Source: Phytophthora sp. 'mugwort' (lineage: Eukaryota; Oomycota; Peronosporomycetes; Peronosporales; Peronosporaceae). Taken from it: a stretch of 64,000 nucleotides of DNA. Shown piece after piece: positions 10,495 through 21,360 of this stretch. The notes under the pieces are model-generated. The model was given only the letters and a program-made list of their open reading frames with translations, searched no databases and was not told where the DNA came from. Position 1 is the first letter of the stretch, and each line of letters begins with the position of its first letter. Both the position numbers and the translations under genes were made by a program. The stretch is from contig JAUCEF010000004.1 in the NCBI GenBank assembly GCA_033558025.1, forward strand, positions 2,542,001-2,606,000, read 5' to 3'.

Positions 10495-12497
10495 ATGACA
10501 AATTTGGCCTCTGTGAGCGCCAACGCTCCCCCGCCAGTGAGTCGGACGCAGCTCTCAATCCAGAAGCCGTCGACTACGCTGGACAGCAGCGACGAGGCGC
10601 GCACTGACACGTCCACGTCTCCTTCTATGAACCCGGCGCGCTCGCCCGGCACCGACGCCAAGGGTTGCAACGGCAACGGTGGCGCAGCCTCAGCCTCAGC
10701 AGCTGCCTCTACTGCAACGTCAGTCTCTGCTGCTTCCTCCTCTAGTGATAGACGGAGGAAGGCGGACGCCGTGGCGGCTACAGAGGACAAGCCAGCCCCC
10801 AAACAGCGCAAGTACGAGCGCAAGACCAAGCGCTTCATCTGGCCCGACGATCTCCATCGACTCTTTGTGGCTGCAATATTCGACGGTGCGTGAACACAAT
10901 ATGGAGACTACCATTGGGGTGAGCTCTGATGCTGACAATGTCACGTGGATATGAATGCTAACAGTTGGTCTCAAGAACGCATCACCGAAGGCTCTGCTAG
11001 CTGTACGCTTTACCCTTTCATCTTGAGCAGAAGAAGCTCAAGTTTCACTAACTTCTGGCTGATTTCTTGCATGCATTGATGCAGCTGATGGAAGCCGCAG
11101 GACCTAACTCAGGACTCACGACGGAGCATCTCAAATCTCATCTGCAGAAGTATCGCCTTAACTACGAGCGCTCTCGGATGGAGTTTCTCGAGTACTACGA
11201 TCGCAGTGCCAAGCGCAACCTGAAGCGCCGCCGCCGCCAGGCTCACCACCGAGCGAGCGGGGCAGGCAGCGAGGCCAACACCATGTTTGTGTTCCCCATC
11301 AGTAACTCCAAACGCCGGAAGGGTCGTGGAAGCGACGGTGACAGCGACGACAGCGACTCGGACACTGGCGATAGCAATACCAATGACAGCAGAATGGAGG
11401 TGGATGCTAAAGGCCAGGCAACTCCACAGATACAACGCGGATCTCCCGCAGCTGCGGCTCATGCTCACGCGCGTAATTTAAGTTACTCGCAGCTCATGCA
11501 GAGTGCTCAGCAACAGTCCATCCTTGACGGAAGCAGCCATTCCCGCCAGATCATGCCCGTCGTACCAGCATCAGTGTCCACGGGCATGATCCCGATCGCA
11601 CCTCAGCACTTGCCACCAGCCTACGGTGCTCACGCCCAGCGAAAACAGGTTTCCGACCACGACCGTGATCTAGCAGCAGCGGCAGCTGCTGTGGCAGCAT
11701 ATCGCTATCCGTTAGGGCAATTACCCGTTGCCGCAGGAGTTCCTGGGATGCCGGAGCTTTCTGATCCGCAGTGGAGTATTTTGAATTCTCTCATGTCGCC
11801 TCAGCTCGCGGGTATGACTGGACCCGTAGGTGAAGATGGAATATTTCCACAAGTTGCTACGAGTGAGGCAACGGCTCGGGGCGCAGATGGATTTATGCTT
11901 CATGAGGAGCCAACAGACCTACAAATGCAGATGCACCTCGCTATGCAAGCTCAGATGAACCTTCACCGTCAGATGCTCACGCGTAAAGTGCAAGTGGCCC
12001 AGCACCTCGCTCGTCACAGCAGTATGGGGCGTATTAATACCAGCGCTGTTCCGAACAATGGAAGCAGAGGCAACCCTCAAGGTGCACAGAGGGGATTTAG
12101 CGAGTCTTGGGGCAGTACGCAGCAGCTTCAGCAACAACAGTATCAGCCTCCGCAACAGGGGCACCCACAGCAACAACATCAACAAGAACATTATCAGCAG
12201 CAGATGAATCTGCTATCTCGGCCATCTTTGACCGCTCCACCTTCAGTCACGCCAGCTCCAGTGACCGCGACAAGTGTACCGACAGAAGCGATCGCGGCTG
12301 CCCCATCCACCAGCGAAGCGATGGTGGTCTCAGCGCCAATATCTGACAGTGGATCCATAGCTGTGGACAACAGCGCAGCTGGACTGGCAGCAGAGACGAA
12401 GAATGATGATGATGGCATGGATCTGTACCGTTGGGATCGCATTGATCTGAATGTGGAGCTGGACGACGATGACCTCTTCGGCTTCCTGAAGTCGTAA
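10495..12497 (+). CDS. GARP/G2-like MYB-type transcription factor
   Basis: Three exons (10495-10885, 10965-11002, 11085-12497) give about 613 residues. The single MYB-like DNA-binding domain spans both introns, about residues 112-170: K-R-F-I-W-P-D-D-L-H-R-L-F at the end of exon 1, a short exon 2 with S-P-K-A-L-L-A, then T-T-E-H-L-K-S-H-L-Q-K-Y-R in exon 3, which is the GARP (B-motif) signature known from plants and stramenopiles. The N-terminus is Ser/Ala-rich and basic before the domain. The C-terminal half has a D-S-D-rich acidic patch, poly-Ala, Gln-rich runs and an acidic end, typical of activation regions. The first intron has TGCTAACAG at its 3' end. Nuclear role is inferred from the domain; the target genes are unknown. 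Confidence 0.85.
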
Positions 12498-12992
12498 AGG
12501 AGTTGGCGTATTTCTTCACTCTGGGTTTGATGTAGTGCATGCACATGTGGTAACAATGAAAAGAGTATTGATGTCGCATGCGCTACGGTTGGTTACCTAC
12601 GTCGACAGAGAGGGGGGGGGGGGTCACAGTAGAGCTGGAACTGACTGAAAGTTAGTAATGTACCGTGTGGAAGTACCAGGGAGTGACTGAACAAGTATAG
12701 GAGCAGTATGCGGAGAGCAACTTTTCACGAAAAAAAAGAGTCCTGCAGCAACAATTCTTAGTGACGAGGATACCTGCAACAATAGTGCAGGAGCTGCTTT
12801 TCCTTACTCTCCGCGTGGTTCTACAGCCTTTTTTCACCTGCTTTCGACCTGGTCTCTTCTAAGGGGTCGGCATTACCCTTGCCAGTCGGAAACAAAGCAC
12901 ATTTGTTGCTCAGATCCACCATCCTTAATAATACCCGCCCTCTATCTCGTGGTTAACGCTGCACTTCTCCACTCTTGTGTACCCGAACAGCT
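12498..12992. other. Intergenic stretch with a 12-base poly-G run
   Basis: This gap separates the convergent ends of the GARP and SmF genes. It contains an uninterrupted run of 12 G at 12612-12623 and no open frame that looks coding. Poly-G runs are prone to slippage, so their length is uncertain in any assembly. Confidence 0.6.
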
Positions 12993-13428
12993 CTATTGGG
13001 CGTCCGTCATGGGTTCTGCACCATCTGTGGGCGCCTCGGCGGGTGGCTTTTCGTCATCCAGCAGGCCGCGGATGAAGAGCACGTTGTTGCAGCGCACGAG
13101 CGTCTCGCCCAGGTTGCCCGTCAGCTCTCCATTAATGTATTCCTCCGTGTTAGCCAGCTGCAGATTCATGTACGAGTCCACGGACAACAGCACGCCCTTG
13201 TACTCCATTCCCCACTTGAGTCGCGCCACCACAGGCTTCCCTGTAAGGTTGGTCAGGAACGGCTTCGGGTTGAGGATCAGGCCGGACTGTGGGAGGCACA
13301 AACGACACATGGACAACGCAGAAAGAATCAGTTATGATGCTCTCTTTAGCATGGCAGAAGCTATTGAGGATGCATCGGCTCCGTGTACACACACAGGGCG
13401 AGCAAACGAGCTCTCCAGGACGCACCAT
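12993..13428 (-). CDS. SNRPF: Small nuclear ribonucleoprotein Sm F
   Basis: Exon 2 (13286-12993) encodes [27 protein letters not shown] and [10 protein letters not shown], the Sm1 and Sm2 motifs of Sm F, a ring subunit of spliceosomal U1, U2, U4 and U5 snRNPs. In exon 2 alone the reading frame upstream of the domain does not look like the family. An ATG at 13428-13426 directly followed by GTGCGT, with an acceptor CAG at 13289-13287, gives M-S-G-L-I-L-N-P, the expected N-terminus. Exon 1 would therefore contribute only the start codon. Predicted length about 98 residues, with an acidic tail rather than an RG-rich one. Confidence 0.9.
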
Positions 13429-13568
13429 CTTGCTCGGCGAGGTCTTTCGGACTGCTGTACACGATCGGATCTTCCAGCCAGTAGAAAACACACACATATT
13501 ACAGCCAATTATAATTGACCAAGGCAAATATTAAGCCAATTGCAAGTGGTAAGGAATATGGCTACATC

Positions 13569-14828
13569 TTATCGCTGCTGAGCATCAAGTGTGATGACCT
13601 TGCGCTCGATGCGCGTGAGGAAGTTGCCGAGCGCCTCCGAGCCGCGCACAAACATATTGAGCACGGGAATGCCGGGCACCACGTACTTCTCGTAGGTCAA
13701 TAGCTGCTGTAGCGTGCAGAAGGGCGACACCTCGATCCAGTACTGCGTCTTGGCCTCGTGCTTCTCCTCGAGACGGATGCGCTTTACCTCATCGTCATCC
13801 TCCTCCTTCTCGCCACTGAGACTCACGTGCCACTCCTTAGGCGACGAATACGGCAGGACCATGTCCGCAGCCGCGTACACCACCAGATTGGACGCCACAA
13901 ACTCGTTGTTGGTGTCCCAATCGGCGTGCGGCCCGTCCTCCGGGAACATGTTGGCCAGGTGCTCAATCACCGTGTCTTGCTCGCCGAAAAACTGCACAAA
14001 GTCTGACGTGCCGTGCTGGTCATAGAGGAAGAGCACAGGCCAGTACATGTTGCCACTCTCAGGGTCCAAGTCGGCCTTGCCTTCGTACTGGCGCACGCGC
14101 TCGTCGTCTACCAGAGCGCGGCCCACACGCACGCCGCGAGCAGCACAGAGCTTGCGGTACTTGTCCGTGGCGGCACGGCGATTCATGCGTTCTCTCTCGT
14201 GCTTCAGCTTCTCGACACGAAGCTCCTCCACAAGCCTACGCCCCTCCACCTGCAGCTGCAGCAGCAGCTTGTTCTCTGGGTCACGTTTGAGTCCTTCCTC
14301 GCAGTATCGCAGGGTATCGGCCGGCTTGCGCAGCATCCTAGAGGCCTTGGCACCACGGTAGTAGGCCTTGACATTGCTGGGGTCGAAGTTAATGGCCTTG
14401 GCGGCATCGGAGCGGCAGCTGGCGTAATTCTTGAGCTCCAACTGCACGGCCGCGCGGTTGCACAGGATCTGCGACGCGAGCTCCTTCATGTTATAAGACA
14501 GGTCGCGCTCCTCCTCGGGCAACGCCAGCGCCTTGTATGCGTAGGCCAGCGCGTCGTTATAGTACTTCATGGCATTCTTAAAGTATCCTCGATGGGCCTT
14601 CTTGGCGTCTGAGAACATGTCGTTGCCCTGCTTCTTCCAGTGCAGCGCCAAGCTCTCGGCCGTCTCGCCGTCCTCGATCAGCGCCTGAATGGCCTCCGCC
14701 ATCTCATCGCCCTCCACCACATGGTCCTCGAAAAGAGTCATCTCTGGCAGTGCGTCCATATAGGCCTGGCGCTTGACAGGGTCCCATAGCTTGCTCTCAT
14801 CGATCTCGAGGTCCACTCCCATGTCCAT
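13569..14828 (-). CDS. TTC4: TTC4/Cns1-type Hsp90 co-chaperone
   Basis: A single 419-residue frame. Residues about 80-200 form three TPR repeats (A-L-H-W-K-K-Q-G-N, C-N-R-A-A-V-Q-L-E-L-K-N-Y, A-Y-Y-R-G-A-K-A). A charged linker follows, then a C-terminal domain with W-P-V-L-F-L-Y-D, E-W-H-V-S-L and P-V-L-N-M-F-V-R-G, as in the Cns1/TTC4 wheel domain. Family knowledge: Cns1 binds Hsp90/Hsp70 C-termini and supports eEF2 folding and ribosome biogenesis in the cytosol and nucleus. The start at 14828 is M-D-M-G-V-D; another Met two codons on is equally possible. Divergent from the BCD1 gene, itself a ribosome-biogenesis factor. Confidence 0.88.
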   Translation of the reverse strand: MDMGVDLEIDESKLWDPVKRQAYMDALPEMTLFEDHVVEGDEMAEAIQALIEDGETAESLALHWKKQGNDMFSDAKKAHRGYFKNAMKYYNDALAYAYKALALPEEERDLSYNMKELASQILCNRAAVQLELKNYASCRSDAAKAINFDPSNVKAYYRGAKASRMLRKPADTLRYCEEGLKRDPENKLLLQLQVEGRRLVEELRVEKLKHERERMNRRAATDKYRKLCAARGVRVGRALVDDERVRQYEGKADLDPESGNMYWPVLFLYDQHGTSDFVQFFGEQDTVIEHLANMFPEDGPHADWDTNNEFVASNLVVYAAADMVLPYSSPKEWHVSLSGEKEEDDDEVKRIRLEEKHEAKTQYWIEVSPFCTLQQLLTYEKYVVPGIPVLNMFVRGSEALGNFLTRIERKVITLDAQQR

Positions 14829-14985
14829 GGTGACTCAAAGTTTTGGCAATCCACGTGACAATTTGCTTCAAAAGTCGAAAATGACTGGCAACGCTGAAGT
14901 TTTAGCGCGACTAAGTACGAATTCGGTGTTCAAAAGGCGTAGTGGACGTCAGTCACTCAGCAGCTCAAAGCTCAAGTTATAAGCG
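14829..14985. promoter_or_regulatory. Bidirectional promoter, TTC4 / BCD1
   Basis: Only 157 bp separate the two divergent start codons, so both transcripts must start within or very near this stretch. It holds CCACGTGAC at about 14851-14859 (an E-box/G-box-like CACGTG) and no TATA box. Both flanking genes act in ribosome biogenesis, which would fit shared control; that is inference. Confidence 0.45.
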
Positions 14986-16383
14986 ATGACAGACATAGGC
15001 AGCAAGCGCGCGCTGGACGACGCAGAGGCGCAGGCGCAGACGGAGACGATGGAGGACAAGGTGGTCGTGTGCTGTGGCTGCGGCAAGAGCGACGTTAAGT
15101 ACCGCTGTCCCCGCTGCGAGCGCATCACGTGCTCATTACAGTGCTGCGTGGCACACAAGAAGCAGGTGAGTGTAAATTCGCTGCTGTTAATGGAGCGCTA
15201 ACGTTATTGATTTATTGCTGCTGCTTGTTGCGTCCACAAAAGTTCGACTGCAACGGCAAACGCGACCGCACCAAGTTTGTGGGGATCAAGAAGTTCACGG
15301 ATGCGGATCTCTCAAGCGGTAAGAGAAAAGTCGGCGCAGTTGCTGTATGACGCAATACTTGATATTTACTTGTGTGCTGTCTGTACTTGTTGATTTATGG
15401 AATAGACTTTTTCTTCCTGGAAGAAATCTCTCGCTCGACGAACAGTGCAGCACGGTCTCGGAGCCAGCTCAACGCCAAGACGCGGCGCTACACTAGCAAT
15501 AAGAAGCGAAAGGTGGCCACGGGTGCTGGAAACTCCGCAGCTCCAATCAATCCTGATATTCCTGTAGACTGGTTAGCGCGCTTCCCGATTGCCGTGCAGT
15601 TGTTGGCACAGCACTCGGCTAAACGAGGAGTGGCACTGACGCTCCTCGCCCCAGGCATGAGCAAACGTACGCGTAACTCGTCCTACATGGATACGAAGAA
15701 GAACACGATGTATTGGCGTGTGGAATGGGCGTTTCCAAGCGCTGAGGTGCCAATGAGTCATTCCGAGGAACGAGCGAATGAAGAGGACACCCTGTTCACG
15801 CTACTTGGAAAGTATCTAACCCCGAGCCAGGTAAGTTATTTGACGGCGCCACGACAATGTCACACAAACGAGTAGTGCTAATGTTGATTGGACTGTGTTC
15901 GTGTAGGAAAACGTCGCTATCCGTGGAAAGCTAAAGAGATATGCTGTACCCAACTGGGAGAAGCACATTCTGCTACTATTGCGAAAAGAGTTCACCCCAG
16001 CATCGCAGCCGCAGTATTACCGGTTGAACGGCAACCAGAGCCTTGAATGCAACCTGAAGCGGAAGGCCGTGGTCGAATTCCCCGTCATCACTGTTGCACT
16101 GGCGGTCGACGCCGATCATTATCCCGTGGCGCACGATGTAATCGAGACGATCTCACCAGTGGAGACGAAGGCAACTGAGCAGCAGCCTTTAAGTGAAGAA
16201 TCTAAAATGGTGAAAGAAGAGATCGAGTTAAGCAACGAAACCTCGTCGGAGCTTATGATTGGTGAACGCCCAAGCACTTCAGACAAACTCTTCTCCATCT
16301 CGGAAGTGGAGAACGAAGAAGTCACGGCTCCTGCACAGTCGGAAAGTGTAGTGATCGAGGAAATCCAGGTCACGGCTCACTAA
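14986..16383 (+). CDS. ZNHIT6: Box C/D snoRNP assembly factor BCD1 (zinc finger HIT)
   Basis: Four exons (14986-15165, 15243-15318, 15406-15830, 15907-16383) give about 385 residues. The zf-HIT domain lies at about residues 25-60: C-C-G-C-G-K-S, Y-R-C-P-R-C, C-S-L-Q-C-C and H-K-K-Q, followed across intron 1 by F-D-C-N-G-K-R-D-R-T. A D-F-F-F-L-E-E-I-S-R segment across intron 2 is the conserved post-HIT motif of BCD1. A central domain (R-K-E-F-T etc.) fits the family, and the C-terminal ~100 residues are acidic and low-complexity. BCD1 acts with R2TP/NOP58 in box C/D snoRNP assembly in the nucleus. The intron phases match at all junctions. Confidence 0.85.
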
Positions 16384-16526
16384 ATCGATACCCAATCAAT
16401 ACAAACTGCATGATAGATTTTAAAAAAATAAGTGCTGAGCCTCGGATCTTCGCGACTTTTGAGCGAGGGGGCGCGAAAACGGATTGAAGAGCGGTGGAGA
16501 GCGGACAAAGCAGCTTGGGCGGAGGC

Positions 16527-17784
16527 ATGGCGACCTCGTGGTTTGTGGACCCGGAGCTTAAGCCGACAACCTTCACGGCGTCTTACGTGTGCAACAACCT
16601 GTCCAAACATGGCGAGATGATGGTAGGAGATCCTGGTCTCTTGGAGCTGCTCATAGTTCTAACGGCCTTTCAATCTCCAGGCGTACGCAAGTGTAGACGA
16701 TGTGGTGTACGTGGACACCACGCACACGCCGTATATGACCCACAAGCTGCCGTGTGCAGAGAAATCTGCGGTGCACCAAGTGCGCTTCTGCACGTTGAAA
16801 GACTTGGTCGTGATCGTCGTTGCCTCAGATAACGGAATTCAGGTATCGATTCCGTCAGGAAGTGGCGAACAGGCACAACAATGGCAGACTAACGATCTCT
16901 CTCGGATGTCAAACAGATCTACGATTCCACAGGTGAAGAGAGTCTTTGTGAGATCGCACTGAAGGATATCGTGGGTGGCGACATTGAAGGTATCTGCTAT
17001 TTGACTGCTGTTTGACCCCCTACACGGAGTCTTAATTGCTTTGAAATTGAAACAGGGGATTCTCTTTACTGCCAAGGAATTTGCTCCGTCCCCATGAAAG
17101 AACCGCGTCTCGTCGTGGGTGAGTGCAGTCGAATGGTTCATCCTTCTAAGAGCTCGAGCATATCTAACACGTTGTACTCGATCTGACAAAACAGGCACCT
17201 CGGTGGGGAAGTTGCTTGTAATTGGAAAAGAGGAAGAGGCCAAGTCTGGAGAAGGGTCTAGCTTTGACGTGTGTAAGACTCTTACGGAGCATGACGAGGC
17301 TATTTGCTGCGTGGAGAGTTCTCTCGACGGCACGGTGCTAGCGAGTAGTGATATGACTGGAACGATCTTGATCCGTAGTCCTGGGGACGGCTTTGAGGTC
17401 ACCCATCGGATCGGGAGCACTGGCTACCCTGCGACCTGCATGACCTTTATGGCGGAAAACTGGCTGGTGGCTGGCTTCCTCACCGGGTGTCTGCGGTTGT
17501 ATAACCCTCAAGGCTTTCACTTGCATGCCGAAGTTGCAGCGCATACACGGGCGATTACAGCGTTGGATGCACACAATGAGTTTGCAGTGTCCGTGAGCGA
17601 GGACACGTTTATGAATATTTGGGAAATCGCATCGAGCAAGCCGGGAACAGGACCACGCGTAAAGCTCGTGAGCTCTCAGGCAGTACCGAACGATCTCCTC
17701 ACGGGCGTAGTCTTCGCGTCGACAAGCAACCTCTTGACTGCCGCGTACGATAGCGCGCACCTCAAGTTTTGGAGCCCGGAATAA
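16527..17784 (+). CDS. WDR54: WD-repeat protein 54
   Basis: Five exons (16527-16622, 16681-16842, 16917-16989, 17056-17118, 17195-17784) give about 327 residues. The N-terminus holds C-N-N-L-S, a WDR54 hallmark. WD-type repeats follow, for example L-T-E-H-D-E-A-I-C-C-V, L-A-S-S-D-M-T-G, G-C-L-R-L-Y, A-H-T-R-A-I-T-A-L-D and V-S-E-D-T-F-M-N-I-W. The end, A-Y-D-S-A-H-L-K-F-W-S, closes the propeller. The length equals that of animal WDR54. Its molecular role is poorly known. All five exons join in frame using GT..AG signals. Confidence 0.85.
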
Positions 17785-17925
17785 GCAGCGCCCCAAAAAA
17801 CCTCCAACTCGAGGCGGTTTAAATCTCATCTGCAATATATTGAATTGTGCCACCAGAAGGATGAATTAATCACTCTAACGTTTCTGTTTAATACGCGGGT
17901 GGAAGTTGCACGTACGCGTTGGGTC

Positions 17926-18691
17926 TTAGTCGTACAGGGCGTCGTCGTACTCGATGTGGTCCTCCATCTTTTTGGCGGCTCCGTTCAAGGAATTCCAAGG
18001 CAGCTCCTGTGCCTTCGTCAGCGTGATGGTGAGTGTATCGTTGTTCGCCTCCCACGCTACGTCCGTGATCTCGTGGAACAACGCTGAGATAACCAGACTT
18101 TTGGCCGGGTCACCGCCTCGGGCGTTGAGTATGTCCATCGATAGCGACATATTGGTCCATTTCTGTCATTATCAGTCAGTTAAATGTTAATGCGTTGCCA
18201 TCTTGCAAACGTGCAATAAACGCGTTCTCCCTTACCAAAACCAGTTGCTCTTCCTTCAAATTCTTGACAACGTTGTCCGTCAAGAAGATGCTGGACATAA
18301 GCACAAAGCGTCAGTCAAAAATTAAATTTGCAGTACTACCACACGACCGTGGAGTGGACTCTCACCTGACAGTCTTCTTACTGTCGTTCCAGCCGTAGGA
18401 CGACACAATGGTCTTGCGTACGCCCTCGTCCTCATTCTTAATCTCTCGGTGCTGATGGGTGTAGTAGTAGCTGTTCTCCCCCTTTTTGACCAAGCTCTCA
18501 TCAGGCGCAGACATCGGCTCTTCATTCTCTTCTTCTTCCTCTTCCACCTCTTCTTCTCCCTCGTCTCCTTCCTCGCCGTCATTCTTGTTCTTCAGCGTCT
18601 CGTTAAGTCGCGCGGCGCACCGCCAGAGCATCGCCGTTAGCACAATCACTGCCACACTGGCCGCCGCCTGCTCCAGGAAACCCTTATTCAT
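17926..18691 (-). CDS. Membrane-anchored CS (p23-like) domain protein
   Basis: Three exons (18691-18366, 18290-18236, 18162-17926) give about 205 residues. An N-terminal hydrophobic segment (A-V-I-V-L-T-A-M-L-W, residues 11-21) acts as a signal anchor or membrane segment. A long Glu-rich linker follows, then Y-Y-Y-T-H-Q-H, and a C-terminal domain with S-Y-G-W-N-D-S-K-K-T, L-F-H-E-I-x-x-V-x-W and I-T-L-T-K-A-Q-E-L-P-W, the pattern of CS/HSP20-fold domains that bind Hsp90-type clients. The end is acidic, D-H-I-E-Y-D-D-A-L-Y-D. A longer frame upstream to 19108 exists, but it overlaps a GGGGCAC-type repeat found again at 19511-19612, so the shorter start was chosen. Family assignment is moderate. 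Confidence 0.5.
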
Positions 18692-19756
18692 CTGTACATT
18701 TCCCCATGATGTCACCAGCTTCACGTAGTTCGCTTCCGCGCTGGGCACGTACAGATACGGCACGAAGAAGCTCTCGCCCATTGCAATCGTCGTGTACTGG
18801 GGATTCTGTGACGTGGCGACCATCGCAAATGGCTGCTCATTGGTCAAAAACAAATTCCTTCCAGCTACTGTAAAACCTGCGATACTGCACCATGGGGAAC
18901 TAACGTTGTGCCCACCCCTTACATTGGGCACTATTACAGGTGGGACACTATTAAAGTATTGAAACTTCAGCTCCATTGTTAGCTTAGGTTTGAGTCGTCC
19001 GACGCAGAACAAGATTGTTCCGCGCCAGGAAACTCTAAAGCCACCCGTTTGAGACGTGTAATGCTGTCCCAGCGTGCTCAGCGACCCAGCTAGTAGCCCA
19101 ATGGACAATCATGCTCCGCGTAACGCGGGCTCCAGATTATCTCCAGCAGCGTGAACGCATGTTCGTCGGACACGACAAATCGGCCACCACCAGGGAACTA
19201 TAGCGCCCGCTTTTGACAAACTGGAGCTCACTCTTCTGACACCCCACTGGTCTACCCTGTCGAGCTTATGCTTCTTGGCATCCGCTCGGACGCTCGAAGC
19301 CTCCAGTTCTTAGACTACAGACCAATTTCCTTCCACCGTGAACTTGCGCTTCATCGCCACAACTAGAAATTGGCAACGAAAGGTGAAAATCTGTTCCCTG
19401 AGCTCATCCGGCGTCCTCACTGAGGAGGGTGACCTAGCGACACGCCAATGGCCAACGCACTTGCCGTCACAGTTGATTTATGGGGGCTCCGACCTAATTT
19501 GTAATCAGATGTGGGACATTATTAGAGGGATGGGGCACTATCCCGAGTCCACAATTATACGCCAAACTTTGAGGGGTGGGGCATTATTAGAGGGATGGGG
19601 CACAATCTCAGGATTTACAGTTTTTTTAAAGATGATATGTACTGCTACCAGTTTTGCAAGGTTCCAGGCCTGCGGCTGTGTTGTCGCTTCTAGGCCAGAC
19701 AAATATCATCGCAACGAACCTCAATCAAGCCTGTTGTTGCTGTTGCCGTTGCTGTC
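18692..19756. other. Intergenic stretch with GGGCAC-type repeats
   Basis: About 1 kb between divergent genes. It holds the repeats listed separately and no convincing gene. A minus-strand open frame (19108-18692) continues into the CS-domain gene but is partly built of the repeat. The 3' end provides the promoter of the ribosomal S17 gene. Confidence 0.5.
19511..19612 (+). repeat. Two direct copies of a GGGGCATTATTAGAGGGATG-like unit
   Basis: Copy 1 (19511-19547) and copy 2 (19575-19612) share ATTATTAGAGGGATGGGGCA almost exactly. Related GTGCCCACCCC / GGGCACTATTACAGG words occur in opposite orientation at 18893-18957. The set looks like a short dispersed repeat, perhaps the remains of a transposon terminus, rather than regulatory DNA. 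Confidence 0.6.
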
Positions 19757-19999
19757 ATGAAGCCGTTGTTCGGGAAGATCGTGTCCAACAAGATGCAGAA
19801 GTCGGTGCTGGTCGAGGTGGCCCGTATCGTAAAGGACCCTAAGTACGGCAAGTACTACAAGAAGACCAAGAAGTTCATGGCCCACGACGAGGAGAATGCC
19901 TGCAACATGGGCGACTTCGTGCGCCTGTCGCCCACGCGTCCGCTGTCCAAGCGCAAGCGCTGGAACGTTGAGGAGATCACGCGCAAGGCCGAAGTGTAA
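19757..19999 (+). CDS. MRPS17: Mitochondrial small ribosomal subunit protein uS17m
   Basis: An 80-residue intronless gene. It shows [16 protein letters not shown] near the N-terminus, [16 protein letters not shown] in the middle and [18 protein letters not shown], the uS17 OB-fold signature of bacterial and organellar type. Length equals bacterial S17, and there is no long N-terminal extension; targeting may depend on the basic N-terminus itself. It binds 16S-like rRNA near the 5' domain in the mitochondrial ribosome. Organelle assignment is by similarity to bacterial-type S17 and absence of a cytosolic-type extension. Confidence 0.85.
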   Translation: MKPLFGKIVSNKMQKSVLVEVARIVKDPKYGKYYKKTKKFMAHDEENACNMGDFVRLSPTRPLSKRKRWNVEEITRKAEV

Positions 20000-20328
20000 G
20001 GAGGAGCTCAGTCGAGGTGCTGCATTGGTTGAAGAACCCTTCGCCTCGTCGACTCGAGTCTCACAGGGAGCTGGCTGACCGGCGGGCGAGTCTGGGAGGA
20101 CGAGGTAGTGTGGACTATTAAGCAGAGCAGAAAACACCGTGGAAAGTAAGTTAGAGTTGATTTTCCTGTCTGGTATTCGAGTCCGTTCTGTCGTTTATGA
20201 TGCAATAGTCGACGTCGAGAGGCTGGCAGGCAAACGCTTTAGAGGTGGCCTCGATTACTGCGTTTTAGCTTGATTTGTCTGCAGCAGCAATGCTTCAGCA
20301 ATAAATGAACCATTACGCGCAACACGGA

Positions 20329-21247
20329 CTACAGCTCATCATCATCGTCGTCTGACAAGTCTGCGAATGGGTCTATGACCGGGAAGTCGCCCACGGTCAC
20401 ATTGTGCGGACGCACGAAGCCGCCGTACTTCTGCTCGCACTTGAAGTAGATTGTGCTCTTGACGGAACCGTTGCCTTTGCCGACAGGCTCATCAAATTGC
20501 ACGCCCACCCAGTAACCCGGGGCGATCTCCGGGATCTCTCCCAGGTATTGCACCTGTCCGCGACGTCCACCAGGCTGCACTTCGCACCGGTCGCCCACCT
20601 TTATGTTTGCGACAGTCTCGGACCCTGGAGGCGTAGCAGGATCCGCTGCCGGTCGGGCGACGTTCATCATGGTTTTGGGCTTCCAATTCGGGTCCTTTGC
20701 GAGCTGCTCCCTCTTGTACGCACGCACAGTCTTCTCGCCTGTTCACGGAGCAAGCAGAGCACGATCAATCACTCAGCCCTTCACCCGCAGCAATACTACA
20801 CCACTACATTTGCTGCTGCACTCAGCTTCGCTTACGCTTGTCGTAGTCCTCCTCAGAGATCTCGTACTTCTTGACAAGCGAGACGTCCTCGAGACCGCCT
20901 CCTCTCGAGAGCGAGAACGGATCCTTGTCCACGACGTGCAGTCGCATGCCGTTCTCGACGCTGTAGAAGCCCAGCATCCTCTGGTCATTGTCCAGACGGG
21001 TGTACACCGATCCATCGCTGCGCATAATCAGCAGCTCCATGGCGTCGGGCTTGGTGCCCGTGTGTTGGTACAGCTTGTGGCGCAGCTCGCCAATGGTGCC
21101 GTGCAGGTCCAGACGAATGTCGACCATCTGCAGCTTGAGGTTGCTGTGTGTGATAAGCAGACAGACGACACCTTCAGGCACATTGTCGTACTGACGGTCG
21201 TCCATTGCCGTCACGTAGTTTCGCAGCGCCCGCATGTCTTGCGCCAT
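20329..21247 (-). CDS. TBCB: Tubulin-folding cofactor B
   Basis: Two exons (21247-20836, 20738-20329) give about 273 residues. The N-terminal half is a ubiquitin-like domain (V-C-L-L-I-T-H-S-N, T-I-G-E-L-R-H-K-L-Y, M-L-G-F-Y-S-V-E-N-G-M-R-L-H-V-V-D). Then come a linker with Y-E-I-S-E-E-D-Y-D and a CAP-Gly domain with G-D-R-C-E-V, G-Y-W-V-G-V-Q-F-D-E-P-V-G and G-G-F-V-R-P. The protein ends in poly-Asp-Glu-Leu, like the family, which ends in an acidic EEL/MI-type tail that the CAP-Gly domain recognises. It handles alpha-tubulin during tubulin assembly and recycling. A longer frame to 21337 was not used because homologues begin near the ubiquitin-like domain. Confidence 0.88.
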
Positions 21248-21360
21248 ATTGATCCTCTGCTTGGTTGTCGCGTCGGCTCGGTGTGGTTGCGCCTTCTCGA
21301 CTAAGTGCGAAAGAGCATTGCTCCGTTCAAGAATCAATTAATTGATTGTATCGACGTCGA
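21248..21360. promoter_or_regulatory. Bidirectional promoter, TBCB / GET1
   Basis: These 113 bp lie between the divergent start codons. There is an ATTAATTGATTG word at about 21337-21348 and no clear TATA box. If the longer TBCB frame to 21337 were used, only 23 bp would remain, another reason to prefer the start at 21247. Confidence 0.35.

Noticed and set aside
18692..19108. Longer N-terminus for the CS-domain protein
   Set aside because: The added part coincides with a non-coding repeat unit seen again at 19511-19612.
20603..21304. 233-codon plus-strand frame
   Set aside because: It is antisense to the two exons of TBCB, which match a known family.
21248..21337. Upstream start for TBCB
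   Set aside because: It would add 30 residues absent from the family and leave almost no promoter before GET1.
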